From: Dyella halodurans
GTDB lineage: Bacteria > Pseudomonadota > Gammaproteobacteria > Xanthomonadales > Rhodanobacteraceae
Assembly: GCF_026283925.1 (NCBI RefSeq)
Contig: NZ_JAPDPF010000013.1
Coordinates: 1-64,000 of the forward strand
Length of the DNA: 64,000 nucleotides
Direction of reading: 5' to 3'
How positions within the stretch are numbered: position 1 is the first letter of the stretch; every line of letters begins with the position of its first letter. Positions 1-9,211 of the stretch are shown here, piece after piece. The notes under the pieces are model-generated. The model did no database searches and had not been told where the DNA came from. It saw only the letters and a list, made by a program, of their open reading frames with translations. The position numbers were made by a program, and so were the translations under genes.

Positions 1-571
1 TCGCCGGCACGCCGATTTCGCTCTGATCACCTTCCAGCGCCTTCAGCGCCGAACCGTGGATGATCGGGGTGTCGTCGCCCGGGAAGTCGTACTTCGACAG
101 CAGCTCGCGCACTTCCATCTCGACCAGTTCGAGCAGCTCGGCGTCGTCCACCATGTCGGCCTTGTTCAGGAACACGACGATGTACGGCACGCCCACCTGG
201 CGCGACAGCAGGATGTGTTCGCGGGTCTGCGGCATCGGGCCGTCAGCGGCCGAGCACACCAGGATCGCGCCGTCCATCTGCGCGGCACCCGTGATCATGT
301 TCTTCACGTAGTCGGCATGGCCCGGGCAATCCACGTGCGCGTAGTGACGCGCCGGCGATTCGTATTCCACGTGCGCGGTCGAGATCGTGATACCACGAGC
401 CTTCTCTTCCGGCGCCGCGTCGATCGCGTCGTATGCCTTGAACTCGCCACCGAAACGCTCGGCGCCAACCTTCGTCAGCGCGGCCGTCAGCGTCGTCTTG
501 CCGTGGTCCACGTGACCAATCGTGCCGACGTTGACGTGCGGCTTGGTGCGTTCGAATTTACCCTTTGCCAT
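1..571 (-). CDS. tuf: Elongation factor Tu, N-terminal part (runs off the left edge)
   Basis: This is the first 190 residues of EF-Tu, the GTPase that delivers aminoacyl-tRNA to the ribosome. The protein opens [20 protein letters not shown] and carries the G1 loop GHVDHGKTT (about residues 19-27), the G3 motif DCPGH (about 81-85) and the G4 motif NKAD (about 136-139). Start codon ATG is read from 571-569. The gene is cut by the window edge, so the rest of the G domain and domains 2 and 3 are not visible. Three tRNA genes lie just upstream on the same strand, which is the conserved tRNA-tufB operon arrangement of gammaproteobacteria, so co-transcription with them is likely. Confidence 0.98.
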   Translation of the reverse strand, partial: MAKGKFERTKPHVNVGTIGHVDHGKTTLTAALTKVGAERFGGEFKAYDAIDAAPEEKARGITISTAHVEYESPARHYAHVDCPGHADYVKNMITGAAQMDGAILVCSAADGPMPQTREHILLSRQVGVPYIVVFLNKADMVDDAELLELVEMEVRELLSKYDFPGDDTPIIHGSALKALEGDQSEIGVPA

Positions 572-636
572 ACGCCTAAAACCCCGATGGAGTCAAATGA
601 TGAAAACCGGAATGATACCCGCGGACCGCGGTGAGA

Positions 637-712
<76 letters not shown>

Positions 713-741
713 ACGAAACAAAACACCTAAGACGACTTCAA

Positions 742-815
<74 letters not shown>

Positions 816-845
816 CTGGTGAAACAGCCTTACGCGGAAATCGTC

Positions 846-931
846 TGGTGGAGGGAGGTGGATTCGAACCACCGAAGGCGTAAGCCAGCAGATTTACAGT
901 CTGCCCCCGTTGGCCGCTTGGGTATCCCTCC
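846..931 (-). tRNA. tRNA-Tyr (GTA anticodon)
   Basis: The reverse strand from 931 forms an 86-nt class II tRNA with acceptor GGAGGGA/TCCCTCC, a GTA anticodon flanked by the GCAGA/TCTGC stem, a long variable arm, T-loop GGTTCGAATCC and an encoded CCA. It is the first gene of the tRNA-tuf transcription unit; its promoter should lie in 932-1010. Confidence 0.96.
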
Positions 932-1057
932 AACAAAGAACGGCTATTGTGTGGATCGGCCCCTTACCTGTCAACACCTGCCGCGGGATTTTTAGCGTTT
1001 TTCCGCGATTATTTTGCGGGCATCGCAACCTTGCCCCGTGCGCGGCCCAACCAGACC

Positions 1058-1159
1058 GTCATTCCAGCGCAAGCCGCAATCCAGCGTCGTTCATGCCCTC
1101 CAAAGGCACCGGATCCCAGCTTGCCCAACCCTCCGGTTGTTGAGAGCCGCTGGGATGAC
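1058..1159. repeat. Intergenic palindromic repeat (GTCATYCCAGCG family), degenerate copy
   Basis: The segment starts GTCATTCCAGCGCAAGCC and ends CGCTGGGATGAC, so its termini are inverted repeats around a central spacer. The same terminal motif bounds the repeat at 34528-34626, which makes this a dispersed intergenic family rather than a one-off hairpin. It lies between the tRNA promoter region and the 3' end of the thioesterase gene. Confidence 0.6.
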
Positions 1160-1173
1160 GAGCAAGAACGCCC

Positions 1174-1662
1174 CTAGATGCTCTGGGCTGCATGGGTATC
1201 GACCAGCTGCTCCATCTCCTTGGACAGCTCCATCAGCTTCATCGCCTGCTGCTGCAGGCGCTGCTCGTTCTGGTCGCGCGGCAGCCAGCTGGGTACGGGC
1301 GTGGGCTTGCCTTCCGGGGCGTCCAGCGCCACGAACACCATCACGCAGCTGGTGGCGAGGTGGTGCTCATCCTTGCGCAGGTCGCGCGCCAGCACGTCCA
1401 CCGCCAGGTGCATGCTCGAACGCCCGGTATGGATCAAGCGGGCCCGCACGGTGACCAGGTCGCCAATCAGGATCGGCGCCACGAACTGGATGCCACTGAC
1501 CGAGGCCGTGACGCAATAAGCCCCACTCCAGGCCACCGCGCAAGCGTAGCCGGCCTGATCGATCCACTTCATCACCATGCCGCCATGCACCTTGCCACCG
1601 AAATTCACGTCGGTCGGCTGGGCCAGGAAACGGAAACTGACTTCGTGCTGCTTTCCAGGCAT
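1174..1662 (-). CDS. Acyl-CoA thioesterase, hotdog fold (YciA/BACH type)
   Basis: A 162-aa single hotdog domain that should hydrolyse acyl-CoA thioesters in the cytoplasm. The family signature is clear near the N-terminus: DVNFGGKVHGG (about 18-28) followed by MVMKWIDQAG, with Asp35 at the usual catalytic position. The second half has the expected strand pattern (SVSGIQFVAPILIGDLV, then RSSMHLAVDV). A charged helical tail from about residue 125 (RDQNEQRLQQQAMKLMELSKEMEQ) resembles the oligomerising tail of YciA-type enzymes. The chain length of the substrate cannot be read from the sequence. It is a single gene downstream of an unrelated GNAT gene. Confidence 0.88.
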   Translation of the reverse strand: MPGKQHEVSFRFLAQPTDVNFGGKVHGGMVMKWIDQAGYACAVAWSGAYCVTASVSGIQFVAPILIGDLVTVRARLIHTGRSSMHLAVDVLARDLRKDEHHLATSCVMVFVALDAPEGKPTPVPSWLPRDQNEQRLQQQAMKLMELSKEMEQLVDTHAAQSI

Positions 1663-1745
1663 GGGTTGCTTACTCCAATGGACACTGATCGATCGCTCTC
1701 AATTATGCCCCCGTGACGGAATGACGCGATAGGGAACCCCGGCAC

Positions 1746-2243
1746 CTAACCCCGATGCCGGGCATGCCGCACGCTACCGACCCGATAAATCATCGGCACA
1801 CTGACGATCTTGCTGGCCGGTAACTTGGCCGCAGCATTCGGCTCGAAGCCCAGGCGCAGATAAACCGGCACGGCCGCGATGGCGGCATTCAAGGTGAAGA
1901 AGCGCGTACCCGCTCGCCGGATGCTGTCACGCATGAGGCGATGCCAAAGCTTTCTGGCGATGCCCCGCCCCTGATAGCGCGTGCCCACGAAAAGCTGAAA
2001 AACGTGGCTGTCATCGCGAATGGCCGCTACGCCGGCCAGCACGTCATCGACGAAGGCCAGATGAAAACGCTGGCCGGCATCGATCTTCTGCCGGATCGAT
2101 TTGGCGCTCATGCCTGCAAGCAGCAGCGTGGCGACGTCGTCAGCCTGGCCAGGAAGAATCCAGCGCCGCGTGACGCGTCGAGCCAAGACACCGATGGCGC
2201 GAGCGTCATCCGCGCGAGCGAGACGAAGATGCAAGTTCGTCAT
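1746..2243 (-). CDS. GNAT-family N-acetyltransferase
   Basis: A 165-aa single-domain acetyltransferase using acetyl-CoA. The acetyl-CoA loop is visible as FVGTRYQGRGIARKLW (Q/R-x-x-G-x-G/A), followed by the family's FFTLNAAIAAVPVYLRLGFE strand-helix that ends the fold. I chose the ATG at 2243-2241 (MTNLHLRLARADDARAIGV) because the acetyltransferase fold begins right there; the reading frame stays open to 2294, but the extra 17 residues do not look like part of the domain. The substrate is unknown. The gene is divergent from the TonB-dependent receptor. Confidence 0.85.
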   Translation of the reverse strand: MTNLHLRLARADDARAIGVLARRVTRRWILPGQADDVATLLLAGMSAKSIRQKIDAGQRFHLAFVDDVLAGVAAIRDDSHVFQLFVGTRYQGRGIARKLWHRLMRDSIRRAGTRFFTLNAAIAAVPVYLRLGFEPNAAAKLPASKIVSVPMIYRVGSVRHARHRG

Positions 2244-2455
2244 GGCTGCGAATTCTCGGCAATCCCCATTGCTCACCCGCCGTCCGTCACTCAAGGCTCA
2301 TTGAAGATACATACCCGAAAACAGGGCGTTTCCTGCGCAAGTGTGACTGCGCAACGGAGTGAAGTGAATTCGGCTGATGCGCCTTTCAGGCTTGCCTGAC
2401 ATCGCGGCGAAGAGTTCATGCGTACTGTCTAGCCCCTCTTAACCAGAACGTAACC

Positions 2456-2469
2456 AGAGAGAGAGAGAG
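2456..2469 (+). repeat. (AG)7 dinucleotide tract forming the ribosome binding site of the TonB receptor
   Basis: Seven AG units run into GGGG to give the purine-rich Shine-Dalgarno region directly before the ATG at 2476. It is the only dinucleotide tract of this kind that I noticed in the window. Confidence 0.75.
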
Positions 2470-2475
2470 GGGCCT

Positions 2476-5433
2476 ATGAAATTCGGGGAAAACAAGTTGT
2501 GCGCGTCGGTGCGTCTGGCACTTTCGTTGGGCGTGCTCACAGCAAGCACCTGCGGCACCGCCGCTTTCGCCCAGGATGCGCAGACCGGTCAAGCCAAGAG
2601 CAAGACACTCGAGACCGTCACGGTCACGGGCTCGCTGATCCGCCGCGTCGATGTCGAGACGGCCAGCCCGGTCGTCACCATCGATCGCGCCCAGATCCAG
2701 GCCACCGGCAAGCAGACCCTGGGCGATCTGGTACAGCAGCTGCCGGCGATGACCGGCGGCAACGTCAACCCGCAGACCAACAACAGTGGCGGCAAGGGCG
2801 ATTCGAGCATCAACCTGCGCGGCCTGGGCTCAAATCGCACCTTGATCCTGGTCAATGGCCAGCGCCTGCTGAGCAAGGATCCGAACGCCATTCCGGCGGA
2901 CGCGATCGAGCGCATCGAAGTGCTGCCGACCGGCGCCTCGGCAACGTACGGTTCGGACGCGATCGGCGGCGTGGTCAACTTCATCCTGCGCAAGAACTAC
3001 CAGGGCGCCACGTTCACCGCCAACGTCGGTCAGTCCGATCGCAATGATGGCGAGCAGAGCGGCTACACCTTCACTTTCGGACAGACGTCCGACAAGGGAA
3101 GCGTCATGGCCGGCCTGAACTACAACAAGCAGGACGGTGTTGAGTCGGCCAACCGCGCCTTCTCGAAGAACGCGCTGACGCTTACCGGCAGTCAGGTGAT
3201 CATCGGCGGCTCGTCAAACACGCCCGTAGGTCGTATCCAGCTTCCCGGCACCGTCGCGGACCCATCCAAGGGCACCGCCGCCTCGGGTCTTGCTGGCCAG
3301 TTCGGTTGCCCGTACGTGTCGCTGAGCCCCGGTGGCAACAGCCAGGCGGTCAACCCGACGAACTACCACTGCTATACCTCTGCTGACAAATACAACTACG
3401 CCTCGGTCAACTTGATCATGACCCCGCAGGAGCGGACGGGCGGCTTCATCTTTGCCGACTATCGCCTGACCGACCACGTCACCGCTTACGTCGATGCGAT
3501 CTACCAGAAGACCTCGTCCAACTTCCAGCTCGCGCCCGCCGTCTATGGCACGGGCACCGGGGCCGATATCAGTCAATACAACGCGTTTAACCCGTTCAAC
3601 GTGGGTTTTGCCGTTCCCACCAAGGCCCATCCAGAGTACCGGACGCTGGGCTCGCGCCTGGTCTCCAATGGCAATCGCATGGCCATGAACGGTCGTACTG
3701 ACGCCCAGATCAATACCGGCTTCAAGGGTGATTTCACCGTCTTCGACAAGAACTGGAACTGGGACGCCGGCTACAACTACGGCCACCAGAGCATCGTCAC
3801 CACCACCGCTGGACTGGTTGACCAGACGCAGCTTTTCACCGGAGCCTCGACCATTGGTGCGGACGGCCTCGCCACCGCGTCACCCGGCCTCAGCTGCCCC
3901 AGCGTCGTCGCCTGCCAATTCAACCCCTTCGATGTCAATTCGACGAACTCTGTGGCGGCGATCCGTGCGGCCAGCGTCACCGCGCCCTCGAATGAGTACT
4001 CGATCGAAAAAACCTGGCATGCCGGCATCAGCGGCGAACTGTTCAACCTCCCGGCCGGTGTCGTGCAGTTGGCGCTCGGCACTGAATATCGCACGGAGTA
4101 CAAGAGGTCGATCCCCGCGCCGCAACTCCTGCTCGATCCCGCCACGGGCAACTGCGTGCTGGGCAGCCAATGCCTCAGCGCCGTACAAGGTGGTTACAAC
4201 ACCAAGGAGGTCTATGCCGAGACGCTGATCCCGGTGCTCTCGGGCCTTCCGGGCGTGCAGTCGCTGAACCTGACGATCGGCAGCCGCTACTCACGCATCC
4301 AGAGCTTCGGCAGCACCAACAACTTCAAGTTCGCACTCGAATACAAGCCGTTCGAGGACCTGCTGCTGCGCGGTACGATGCAGGACGTGTTCCGCGCCCC
4401 GTCGCTGGGCGAGCTCTACGACTCCGGCTCCGACGCACCGATGATCCACACCGATCCGTGCACCGGTTTCACCGGCGCACCGGCAGGCTCACCGCTGGCG
4501 CTGGCTTGCCAGAACGTCCCCACCAATGGCTCGTTCGTGAACAGCTTCGTGAAATCGCAGACCCAGGCGGGCACGGTCACCCAGGGCTCCCGCGTGGCGG
4601 GCTTCCAGGTCAAGCCGGAGCATGGCAAGTCGTATGATTTCGGCATGGTCTACAGCCCGTCGTACGTGCCCGGCCTGTCGACCACCGTCGACTTCTGGCG
4701 TGTGACCCTGAACGACACCATCACCAGCGTTGGCCTGCAGAGCCTGCTCAACCTGTGCGCGGCCGGCTCCACCATCTACTGCCAGTACATTCATCGTGAT
4801 GCCACAGGCCAGATTTCCCCGGCCACGGTCGAGCCCACTGGTAACCTGGGCAGCATCAGCACCAGCGGCATCGACTGGTCGGCGAACTACAAACTGCCGC
4901 AGTTCTCTTTCGGCCAGTTCAACGTGGGCGTCAATGCCACCTATCTGAGGTACTACACGCAACAGACGTCCCCAGGCGTGGCGGGAAACATCACCTACGA
5001 GAACGCCGGCCGCTTCCTGCCCTACGGCTCGGCACAATCGGCAGCATGCCCGGATAACGCCGGCATCTGCCTGTTCCCACGCTGGCGTGGACAGGGTTTC
5101 GTGAACTGGCAGGCGGGGGGCTGGAATGCCCAGTGGCGCATGCGTTACACGGGCCGCTTCTCCAACGGCGGCGCCGCGGGTTCGATCTACGACACCTATC
5201 CGGACGGCGAATCGGGCACGATCCTCAAGTACGGCTCGACGATCTACAACGATGTTTCGCTCGGCTACAACATCCAGCCGATCAACACGCGCCTGGACTT
5301 TGGCGTGAACAACCTGTTCGACAAGCAGCCGCCCATGCTCTACGCCAACAACACGCTCAACGCCAATAGCGACCCGAGCGACTTTGATTTCATGGGCCGC
5401 TACTTCTGGGCCCGCGTCACGGTCAAGTTCTAA
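2476..5433 (+). CDS. TonB-dependent outer-membrane receptor
   Basis: A 985-aa TonB-dependent transporter that should move a large or scarce nutrient across the outer membrane. It has a signal peptide (about 1-32, ending AAFAQ), a TonB box ETVTVTG (about 46-52), a plug domain containing INLRGLGSNRTLILVNGQR and ERIEVLPTGASATYGSDAIG (about 60-175), and a long 22-strand-type barrel ending in an aromatic residue (RYFWARVTVKF). Xanthomonadales carry many such receptors for sugars, peptides and siderophores; no neighbouring gene reveals the ligand. The plug and barrel resemble the large oar/carbohydrate-type receptors, but that is only an impression. The gene is a single unit, ended by the hairpin at 5457-5496. 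Confidence 0.93.
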   Translation: MKFGENKLCASVRLALSLGVLTASTCGTAAFAQDAQTGQAKSKTLETVTVTGSLIRRVDVETASPVVTIDRAQIQATGKQTLGDLVQQLPAMTGGNVNPQTNNSGGKGDSSINLRGLGSNRTLILVNGQRLLSKDPNAIPADAIERIEVLPTGASATYGSDAIGGVVNFILRKNYQGATFTANVGQSDRNDGEQSGYTFTFGQTSDKGSVMAGLNYNKQDGVESANRAFSKNALTLTGSQVIIGGSSNTPVGRIQLPGTVADPSKGTAASGLAGQFGCPYVSLSPGGNSQAVNPTNYHCYTSADKYNYASVNLIMTPQERTGGFIFADYRLTDHVTAYVDAIYQKTSSNFQLAPAVYGTGTGADISQYNAFNPFNVGFAVPTKAHPEYRTLGSRLVSNGNRMAMNGRTDAQINTGFKGDFTVFDKNWNWDAGYNYGHQSIVTTTAGLVDQTQLFTGASTIGADGLATASPGLSCPSVVACQFNPFDVNSTNSVAAIRAASVTAPSNEYSIEKTWHAGISGELFNLPAGVVQLALGTEYRTEYKRSIPAPQLLLDPATGNCVLGSQCLSAVQGGYNTKEVYAETLIPVLSGLPGVQSLNLTIGSRYSRIQSFGSTNNFKFALEYKPFEDLLLRGTMQDVFRAPSLGELYDSGSDAPMIHTDPCTGFTGAPAGSPLALACQNVPTNGSFVNSFVKSQTQAGTVTQGSRVAGFQVKPEHGKSYDFGMVYSPSYVPGLSTTVDFWRVTLNDTITSVGLQSLLNLCAAGSTIYCQYIHRDATGQISPATVEPTGNLGSISTSGIDWSANYKLPQFSFGQFNVGVNATYLRYYTQQTSPGVAGNITYENAGRFLPYGSAQSAACPDNAGICLFPRWRGQGFVNWQAGGWNAQWRMRYTGRFSNGGAAGSIYDTYPDGESGTILKYGSTIYNDVSLGYNIQPINTRLDFGVNNLFDKQPPMLYANNTLNANSDPSDFDFMGRYFWARVTVKF

Positions 5434-5456
5434 CCCATAGGCACTGACGTCAAACT

Positions 5457-5496
5457 AAAAGGGCCGCGTGATTGATTCACGCGGCCCTCTTTTTTT
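5457..5496. terminator. Bidirectional intrinsic terminator between the TonB receptor and ychF
   Basis: An 11-bp perfect stem GGGCCGCGTGA/TCACGCGGCCC with a short loop is followed by a run of eight T on the + strand and preceded by AAAA. It can therefore end both the receptor and the convergent ychF transcript. Confidence 0.92.
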
Positions 5497-5518
5497 TCTG
5501 ATGGCTGGCGATGCTGCG

Positions 5519-6610
5519 TCAGACGTTGAACAGGAAGTGCAACACGTCGCCGTCCTTGACGACGTAGTCCTTGCCTTCCTTGCGCAGGCGGCCGGCAGCA
5601 GCGGCGCCGGCTTCGCCCTTGTACTGGATGAAGTCGTCGTAGGAGACGGTTTCGGAGCGGATGAAGCCGCGCTCGAAGTCGGTATGGATCACGCCGGCAG
5701 CCTGCGGCGCGGTGAAGCCGCGCTTGATGGTCCAGGCGCGCACTTCCTTCACGCCGGCGGTGAAGTAGGTCTGCAGGTTGAGCAGCTTGTAGCCGGCGCG
5801 GATCACGCGATTGAGGCCCGGCTCGTCGAGGCCGAGGTCCTTGAGGAATTCGTCGCGGTCGGCGTCGTCGAGCTGGGCCATCTCTTCTTCGATGGCCGCA
5901 CACACCGGTACCACTTCGGCGCCTTCGGTGATCGCGCGTTCGCGCACCGCATCGAGATGGTGGTTGTTCTCGAAGCCGTCTTCGCGCACGTTGGCGATAT
6001 ACATCAGCGGCTTGAGCGTGAGCAGGAACAGGTCGCGCACCAGCGCCTTTTCTTCCTCGTCCAGGCCCAGGCTGCGCGCCGACTTGCCTTCGTTGAGGCC
6101 GGCGGCGAGCTTCTGCAGCACCGGCTTCTTCGCCTGTGCTTCCTTGTCGTTGGCCTTGGCGGCGCGCTCGGCGCGGTTCAGGGCCTTCTCGACGGAGTCC
6201 AGGTCGGCCAGCGCCAGCTCGGTATCGATGGTTTCGATATCGGCGATCGGGTCGACCTTGCCGGCCACGTGCACGATGTCACCGTGTTCGAAGCAGCGCA
6301 CGACGTGGGCGATTGCGTCCACTTCACGGATATGCGCGAGGAACTTGTTGCCGAGGCCCTCGCCCTTCGACGCACCCGCCACCAGGCCGGCGATGTCGAC
6401 GAATTCGACCGCGGTCGGCACCACCTTCTGCGGATTGACGATGTCCGACAGCGCCTGCAGGCGCGGATCGGGCACGGGCACCACGCCCACGTTCGGCTCG
6501 ATCGTGCAGAACGGGAAGTTGGCCGCAGCGATACCCGCCTTGGTCAGCGCGTTGAACAGGGTGGACTTGCCGACGTTAGGAAGGCCGACGATGCCGCATT
6601 TGATGCCCAT
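5519..6610 (-). CDS. ychF: Redox-regulated ATPase YchF (Obg-like)
   Basis: A 363-aa member of the YchF/OLA1 branch of Obg GTPase-like proteins, which prefer ATP and bind ribosomes. The P-loop is GLPNVGKST (about 8-16), the switch II motif is [20 protein letters not shown] (about 68-87), a coiled-coil insertion follows, and a TGS domain closes the protein (from about 280, with [16 protein letters not shown]). Length matches the family norm of about 363. It is the last gene of the lolB-ispE-prs-rplY-pth-ychF series, 71 bp after pth, which is a conserved neighbour. Confidence 0.97.
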   Translation of the reverse strand: MGIKCGIVGLPNVGKSTLFNALTKAGIAAANFPFCTIEPNVGVVPVPDPRLQALSDIVNPQKVVPTAVEFVDIAGLVAGASKGEGLGNKFLAHIREVDAIAHVVRCFEHGDIVHVAGKVDPIADIETIDTELALADLDSVEKALNRAERAAKANDKEAQAKKPVLQKLAAGLNEGKSARSLGLDEEEKALVRDLFLLTLKPLMYIANVREDGFENNHHLDAVRERAITEGAEVVPVCAAIEEEMAQLDDADRDEFLKDLGLDEPGLNRVIRAGYKLLNLQTYFTAGVKEVRAWTIKRGFTAPQAAGVIHTDFERGFIRSETVSYDDFIQYKGEAGAAAAGRLRKEGKDYVVKDGDVLHFLFNV

Positions 6611-6681
6611 GGGGACTCCGGGAAACTGAAAGCTGGGGAAAGGTGGTTAGTCGCGTGGCGGACGGATTCAGGCAGCGGTGT

Positions 6682-7302
6682 TCAGACCGGCGTCTTGTTG
6701 CCGTTGCCACGATCGCCATTCACCCCTCCCGGGGTATGTAGGTGTTGCATGGCCTTGTCGAACTGGCCGTCGACCGCAAGCGGCAGCACATCGAGCGCGC
6801 GCGCGATGCCATTGACGATGGCGTCCTCGTCCTTCACGGACGGGCGTCCAAGCACCCAAGGCGTTACCTTGTCTTTGTGGCCGGGATGGCCAATGCCAAC
6901 CCGCAGGCGATGGAATTTCGCGTGACCGAGATGCGCCACGATGTCGCGCAGGCCGTTCTGGCCGCCATGGCCGCCATCGAACTTCAGGCGCACGGTGCCG
7001 GGATCGAGGTCGAGCTCGTCATGAGCGACCAGGCACTCTTCCGGCTCGATCTTGTAGTAGCGCAACGCCGAAACCACGGCGATGCCGCTCTTGTTCATGA
7101 ACGTGGAGGGCTTGAGCAGCCATACCGGCGTGCCGCCGATGCGGACCTTGCAGGTCTCGCCATGCAGCTTGCCGTCGAAACCGAAGCGCTCGCCCTGCCC
7201 TGACGCCAGGGCGTCAACAAACCAGAACCCGGCGTTGTGCCGGGTTCGGAGATATTCGGCACCGGGGTTACCCAGTCCGACGATAAGGCGCAGTCCCGCC
7301 AT
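6682..7302 (-). CDS. pth: Peptidyl-tRNA hydrolase
   Basis: A 206-aa enzyme that releases peptides from peptidyl-tRNA that has dropped off the ribosome. The family motifs are present in order: GLRLIVGLGNPGAEYLRTRHN with the catalytic His, KPSTFMNKSG, HDELDLDPG, and FDGGHGGQNGLRDI. I start at the ATG at 7302; a TTG at 7314 would add four residues. Its neighbours rplY and ychF match the usual gamma-proteobacterial order. Confidence 0.97.
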   Translation of the reverse strand: MAGLRLIVGLGNPGAEYLRTRHNAGFWFVDALASGQGERFGFDGKLHGETCKVRIGGTPVWLLKPSTFMNKSGIAVVSALRYYKIEPEECLVAHDELDLDPGTVRLKFDGGHGGQNGLRDIVAHLGHAKFHRLRVGIGHPGHKDKVTPWVLGRPSVKDEDAIVNGIARALDVLPLAVDGQFDKAMQHLHTPGGVNGDRGNGNKTPV

Positions 7303-7359
7303 GGAAGGCAGCAAGCTCGCGTGCGGTCCGCTCCCAGGACGGGTGCGGACCGCTGCGAC

Positions 7360-8013
7360 TTACTTCTTCGGCGCCGGGGTGGCCGGGGCAGCCGGAGCGG
7401 CCTCGCCCTCGGCCGGAGCGGCCTCGACTTCTTCCTTCACCGTGTTGGCGGTGACGACGGCGATGTCGTGGTCGGCGCCCAGGTGCAGTGCAACGATCTC
7501 CACGCCCTTCGGCAGCTTGAGCTCCGACAGGTGGATGATGTCGCCCGGCTTGACGTCGGCCAGGTCGAGTTCGATGAACTCCGGCAGGTCCTTCGGCAGG
7601 CAGGAGATTTCCACTTCGGTCAGGTTGTGCGAGATCACCACGCCCGAGGTCTTGGCGGCGGCCGACTTTTCCTGGTTCAGGAAGTGCAGCGGCACGCTGA
7701 TGCGGATGGCGGCGTTCTCGTCGACGCGCAGGAAGTCCATGTGCAGCATCTGCAGCTTGAACGGATGCTTCTGCCAGTCACGCACCAGCACCTTCTGCAC
7801 CTTGCCGTCGACGTTCAGGTCGAGCACGGAGGAGAAGAACCACTCGTGCTTGGCGGCGAGCAGGATGGTGTTGTGCTCGATCTGGATGCTCTCCGGAGCC
7901 GAACCGGCACCGTAGACAACAGCAGGCACGAAGCCGGAGTGACGCAGGCGGCGGCTCGCACCTTTCCCCTCGTCCTTGCGGCTTACTGCCTTGATTTCAT
8001 GAGTCGTGGCCAT
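7360..8013 (-). CDS. rplY: 50S ribosomal protein L25, long CTC form
   Basis: A 217-aa L25 of the CTC (general stress protein) type, which binds 5S rRNA. The N-terminal L25 domain runs to about residue 95 (MATTHEIKAVSRKDEGKGAS, then HSGFVPAVVYG). A C-terminal beta domain follows (VEISCLPKDLPEFIELDL). The last 30 residues are an Ala/Pro/Glu-rich low-complexity tail. It sits 112 bp downstream of prs in the same direction and probably shares its transcript. Confidence 0.97.
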   Translation of the reverse strand: MATTHEIKAVSRKDEGKGASRRLRHSGFVPAVVYGAGSAPESIQIEHNTILLAAKHEWFFSSVLDLNVDGKVQKVLVRDWQKHPFKLQMLHMDFLRVDENAAIRISVPLHFLNQEKSAAAKTSGVVISHNLTEVEISCLPKDLPEFIELDLADVKPGDIIHLSELKLPKGVEIVALHLGADHDIAVVTANTVKEEVEAAPAEGEAAPAAPATPAPKK

Positions 8014-8124
8014 TTCAGTATTGCCTTCAGTTTGAAGAAGCCGCCTCGCGGCAGCCCAGGTGACTCCCCCGCGACCAGAGGAGTCATAAAACGGTGACGG
8101 GCGAGGACGCCCGCCACCAGAAAC

Positions 8125-9087
8125 TCAATCGACGTACAGCGAACTCACCGACTCGCCAAAGGCGATGCGGCGGATCGTTTCCGCCAGCAGCTCGGCGACC
8201 GAGAGCTGGCGGATCTTGGCGCAGGCCTGCACTTCCGGGCGCAGCGGCAAGGTATTGGTGACCACCAGCTGGTCGAGCTGGGAGCCTTCGATATTGCTGA
8301 TGGCCGCACCCGACAGCACCGGATGCACGCAGTACGCCACCACCTTGCGGGCGCCGCGCTCCTTCAGGGCTGCAGCTGCCGCACAGAGCGTACCGGCGGT
8401 GTCGACGATGTCGTCCACCAGCACGCAGGTCTTGCCGTCGACGTCGCCGATGATGTTCATCACCGTCGCCACGTTCGCCTTCGGGCGGCGCTTGTCGATG
8501 ATGGCCAGGTCGGCATCATCGAGGCGCTTGGCCATCGCGCGGGCACGCACCACGCCACCCACGTCCGGACTGACCACGATCAGGTCGTCCATGCTGTGGT
8601 TGCGCCAGATGTCGGCCAGCAGCACCGGCGAGGCATACACGTTGTCCACCGGGATGTCGAAGAAGCCCTGGATCTGGTCGGCGTGCAGGTCCACCGTCAG
8701 CACGCGATCGACACCGGCGGTGCCGATCATGCGCGCCGCCAGCTTCGCCGTGATCGGCACGCGCGCCGAGCGCGGGCGACGATCCTGGCGGGCGTAGCCG
8801 AAGTACGGCATCACCGCGGTGACGCTGGCCGCCGAGGCGCGCTTGAGCGCGTCCACCAGCACCAGCAGCTCGAACAGGTTCTCGGCACTCGGCGCGCCCG
8901 TGGGCTGCAGCACGAACACTTCCTGGCGGCGGACGTTCTCTTCGATCTCCACCTGGGTCTCGCCGTCGCTGAAGCGACCGACCAGCGCCTTGCCCAGGGG
9001 CACGCCAAGACGCTGGGCGACATCCTCAGCGAGCGCACGGTGCGCATTGCCGGTGAAGAGCATCGGGCCGGACGTATCGACTGTCAT
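8125..9087 (-). CDS. prs: Ribose-phosphate pyrophosphokinase (PRPP synthetase)
   Basis: A 320-aa class I PRPP synthetase, converting ribose 5-phosphate and ATP into PRPP for nucleotide, His and Trp synthesis. It shows the flexible loop [11 protein letters not shown], the ATP/metal-binding [15 protein letters not shown] and the PRPP-binding loop [12 protein letters not shown]. Length is normal for the family (about 315). The upstream neighbours are tRNA-Gln and ispE, a conserved arrangement. Confidence 0.98.
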   Translation of the reverse strand: MTVDTSGPMLFTGNAHRALAEDVAQRLGVPLGKALVGRFSDGETQVEIEENVRRQEVFVLQPTGAPSAENLFELLVLVDALKRASAASVTAVMPYFGYARQDRRPRSARVPITAKLAARMIGTAGVDRVLTVDLHADQIQGFFDIPVDNVYASPVLLADIWRNHSMDDLIVVSPDVGGVVRARAMAKRLDDADLAIIDKRRPKANVATVMNIIGDVDGKTCVLVDDIVDTAGTLCAAAAALKERGARKVVAYCVHPVLSGAAISNIEGSQLDQLVVTNTLPLRPEVQACAKIRQLSVAELLAETIRRIAFGESVSSLYVD

Positions 9088-9115
9088 TTATTTGAACCTG
9101 AGCCATTGTGTGGAA

Positions 9116-9192
9116 TGGCTGGGGCGGCAGGATTCGAACCTGCGCATGCGGGAATCAAAATCCCGTGCCTTAACCAGCTTGGCGACGCCCCA
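9116..9192 (-). tRNA. tRNA-Gln (TTG anticodon)
   Basis: The reverse strand from 9192 folds as a 77-nt cloverleaf with acceptor TGGGGCG/CGCCCCA, a TTG anticodon in GGGATTTTGATTCCC, T-loop GGTTCGAATCC and an encoded CCA. It lies between ispE and prs and is probably processed from their common transcript. Confidence 0.97.
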
Positions 9193-9211
9193 GTATCACT
9201 GGATGTTTCTG

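Noticed and set aside
5468-6925. 485-codon open frame on the + strand
   Set aside because: Antisense to ychF, which is certain.
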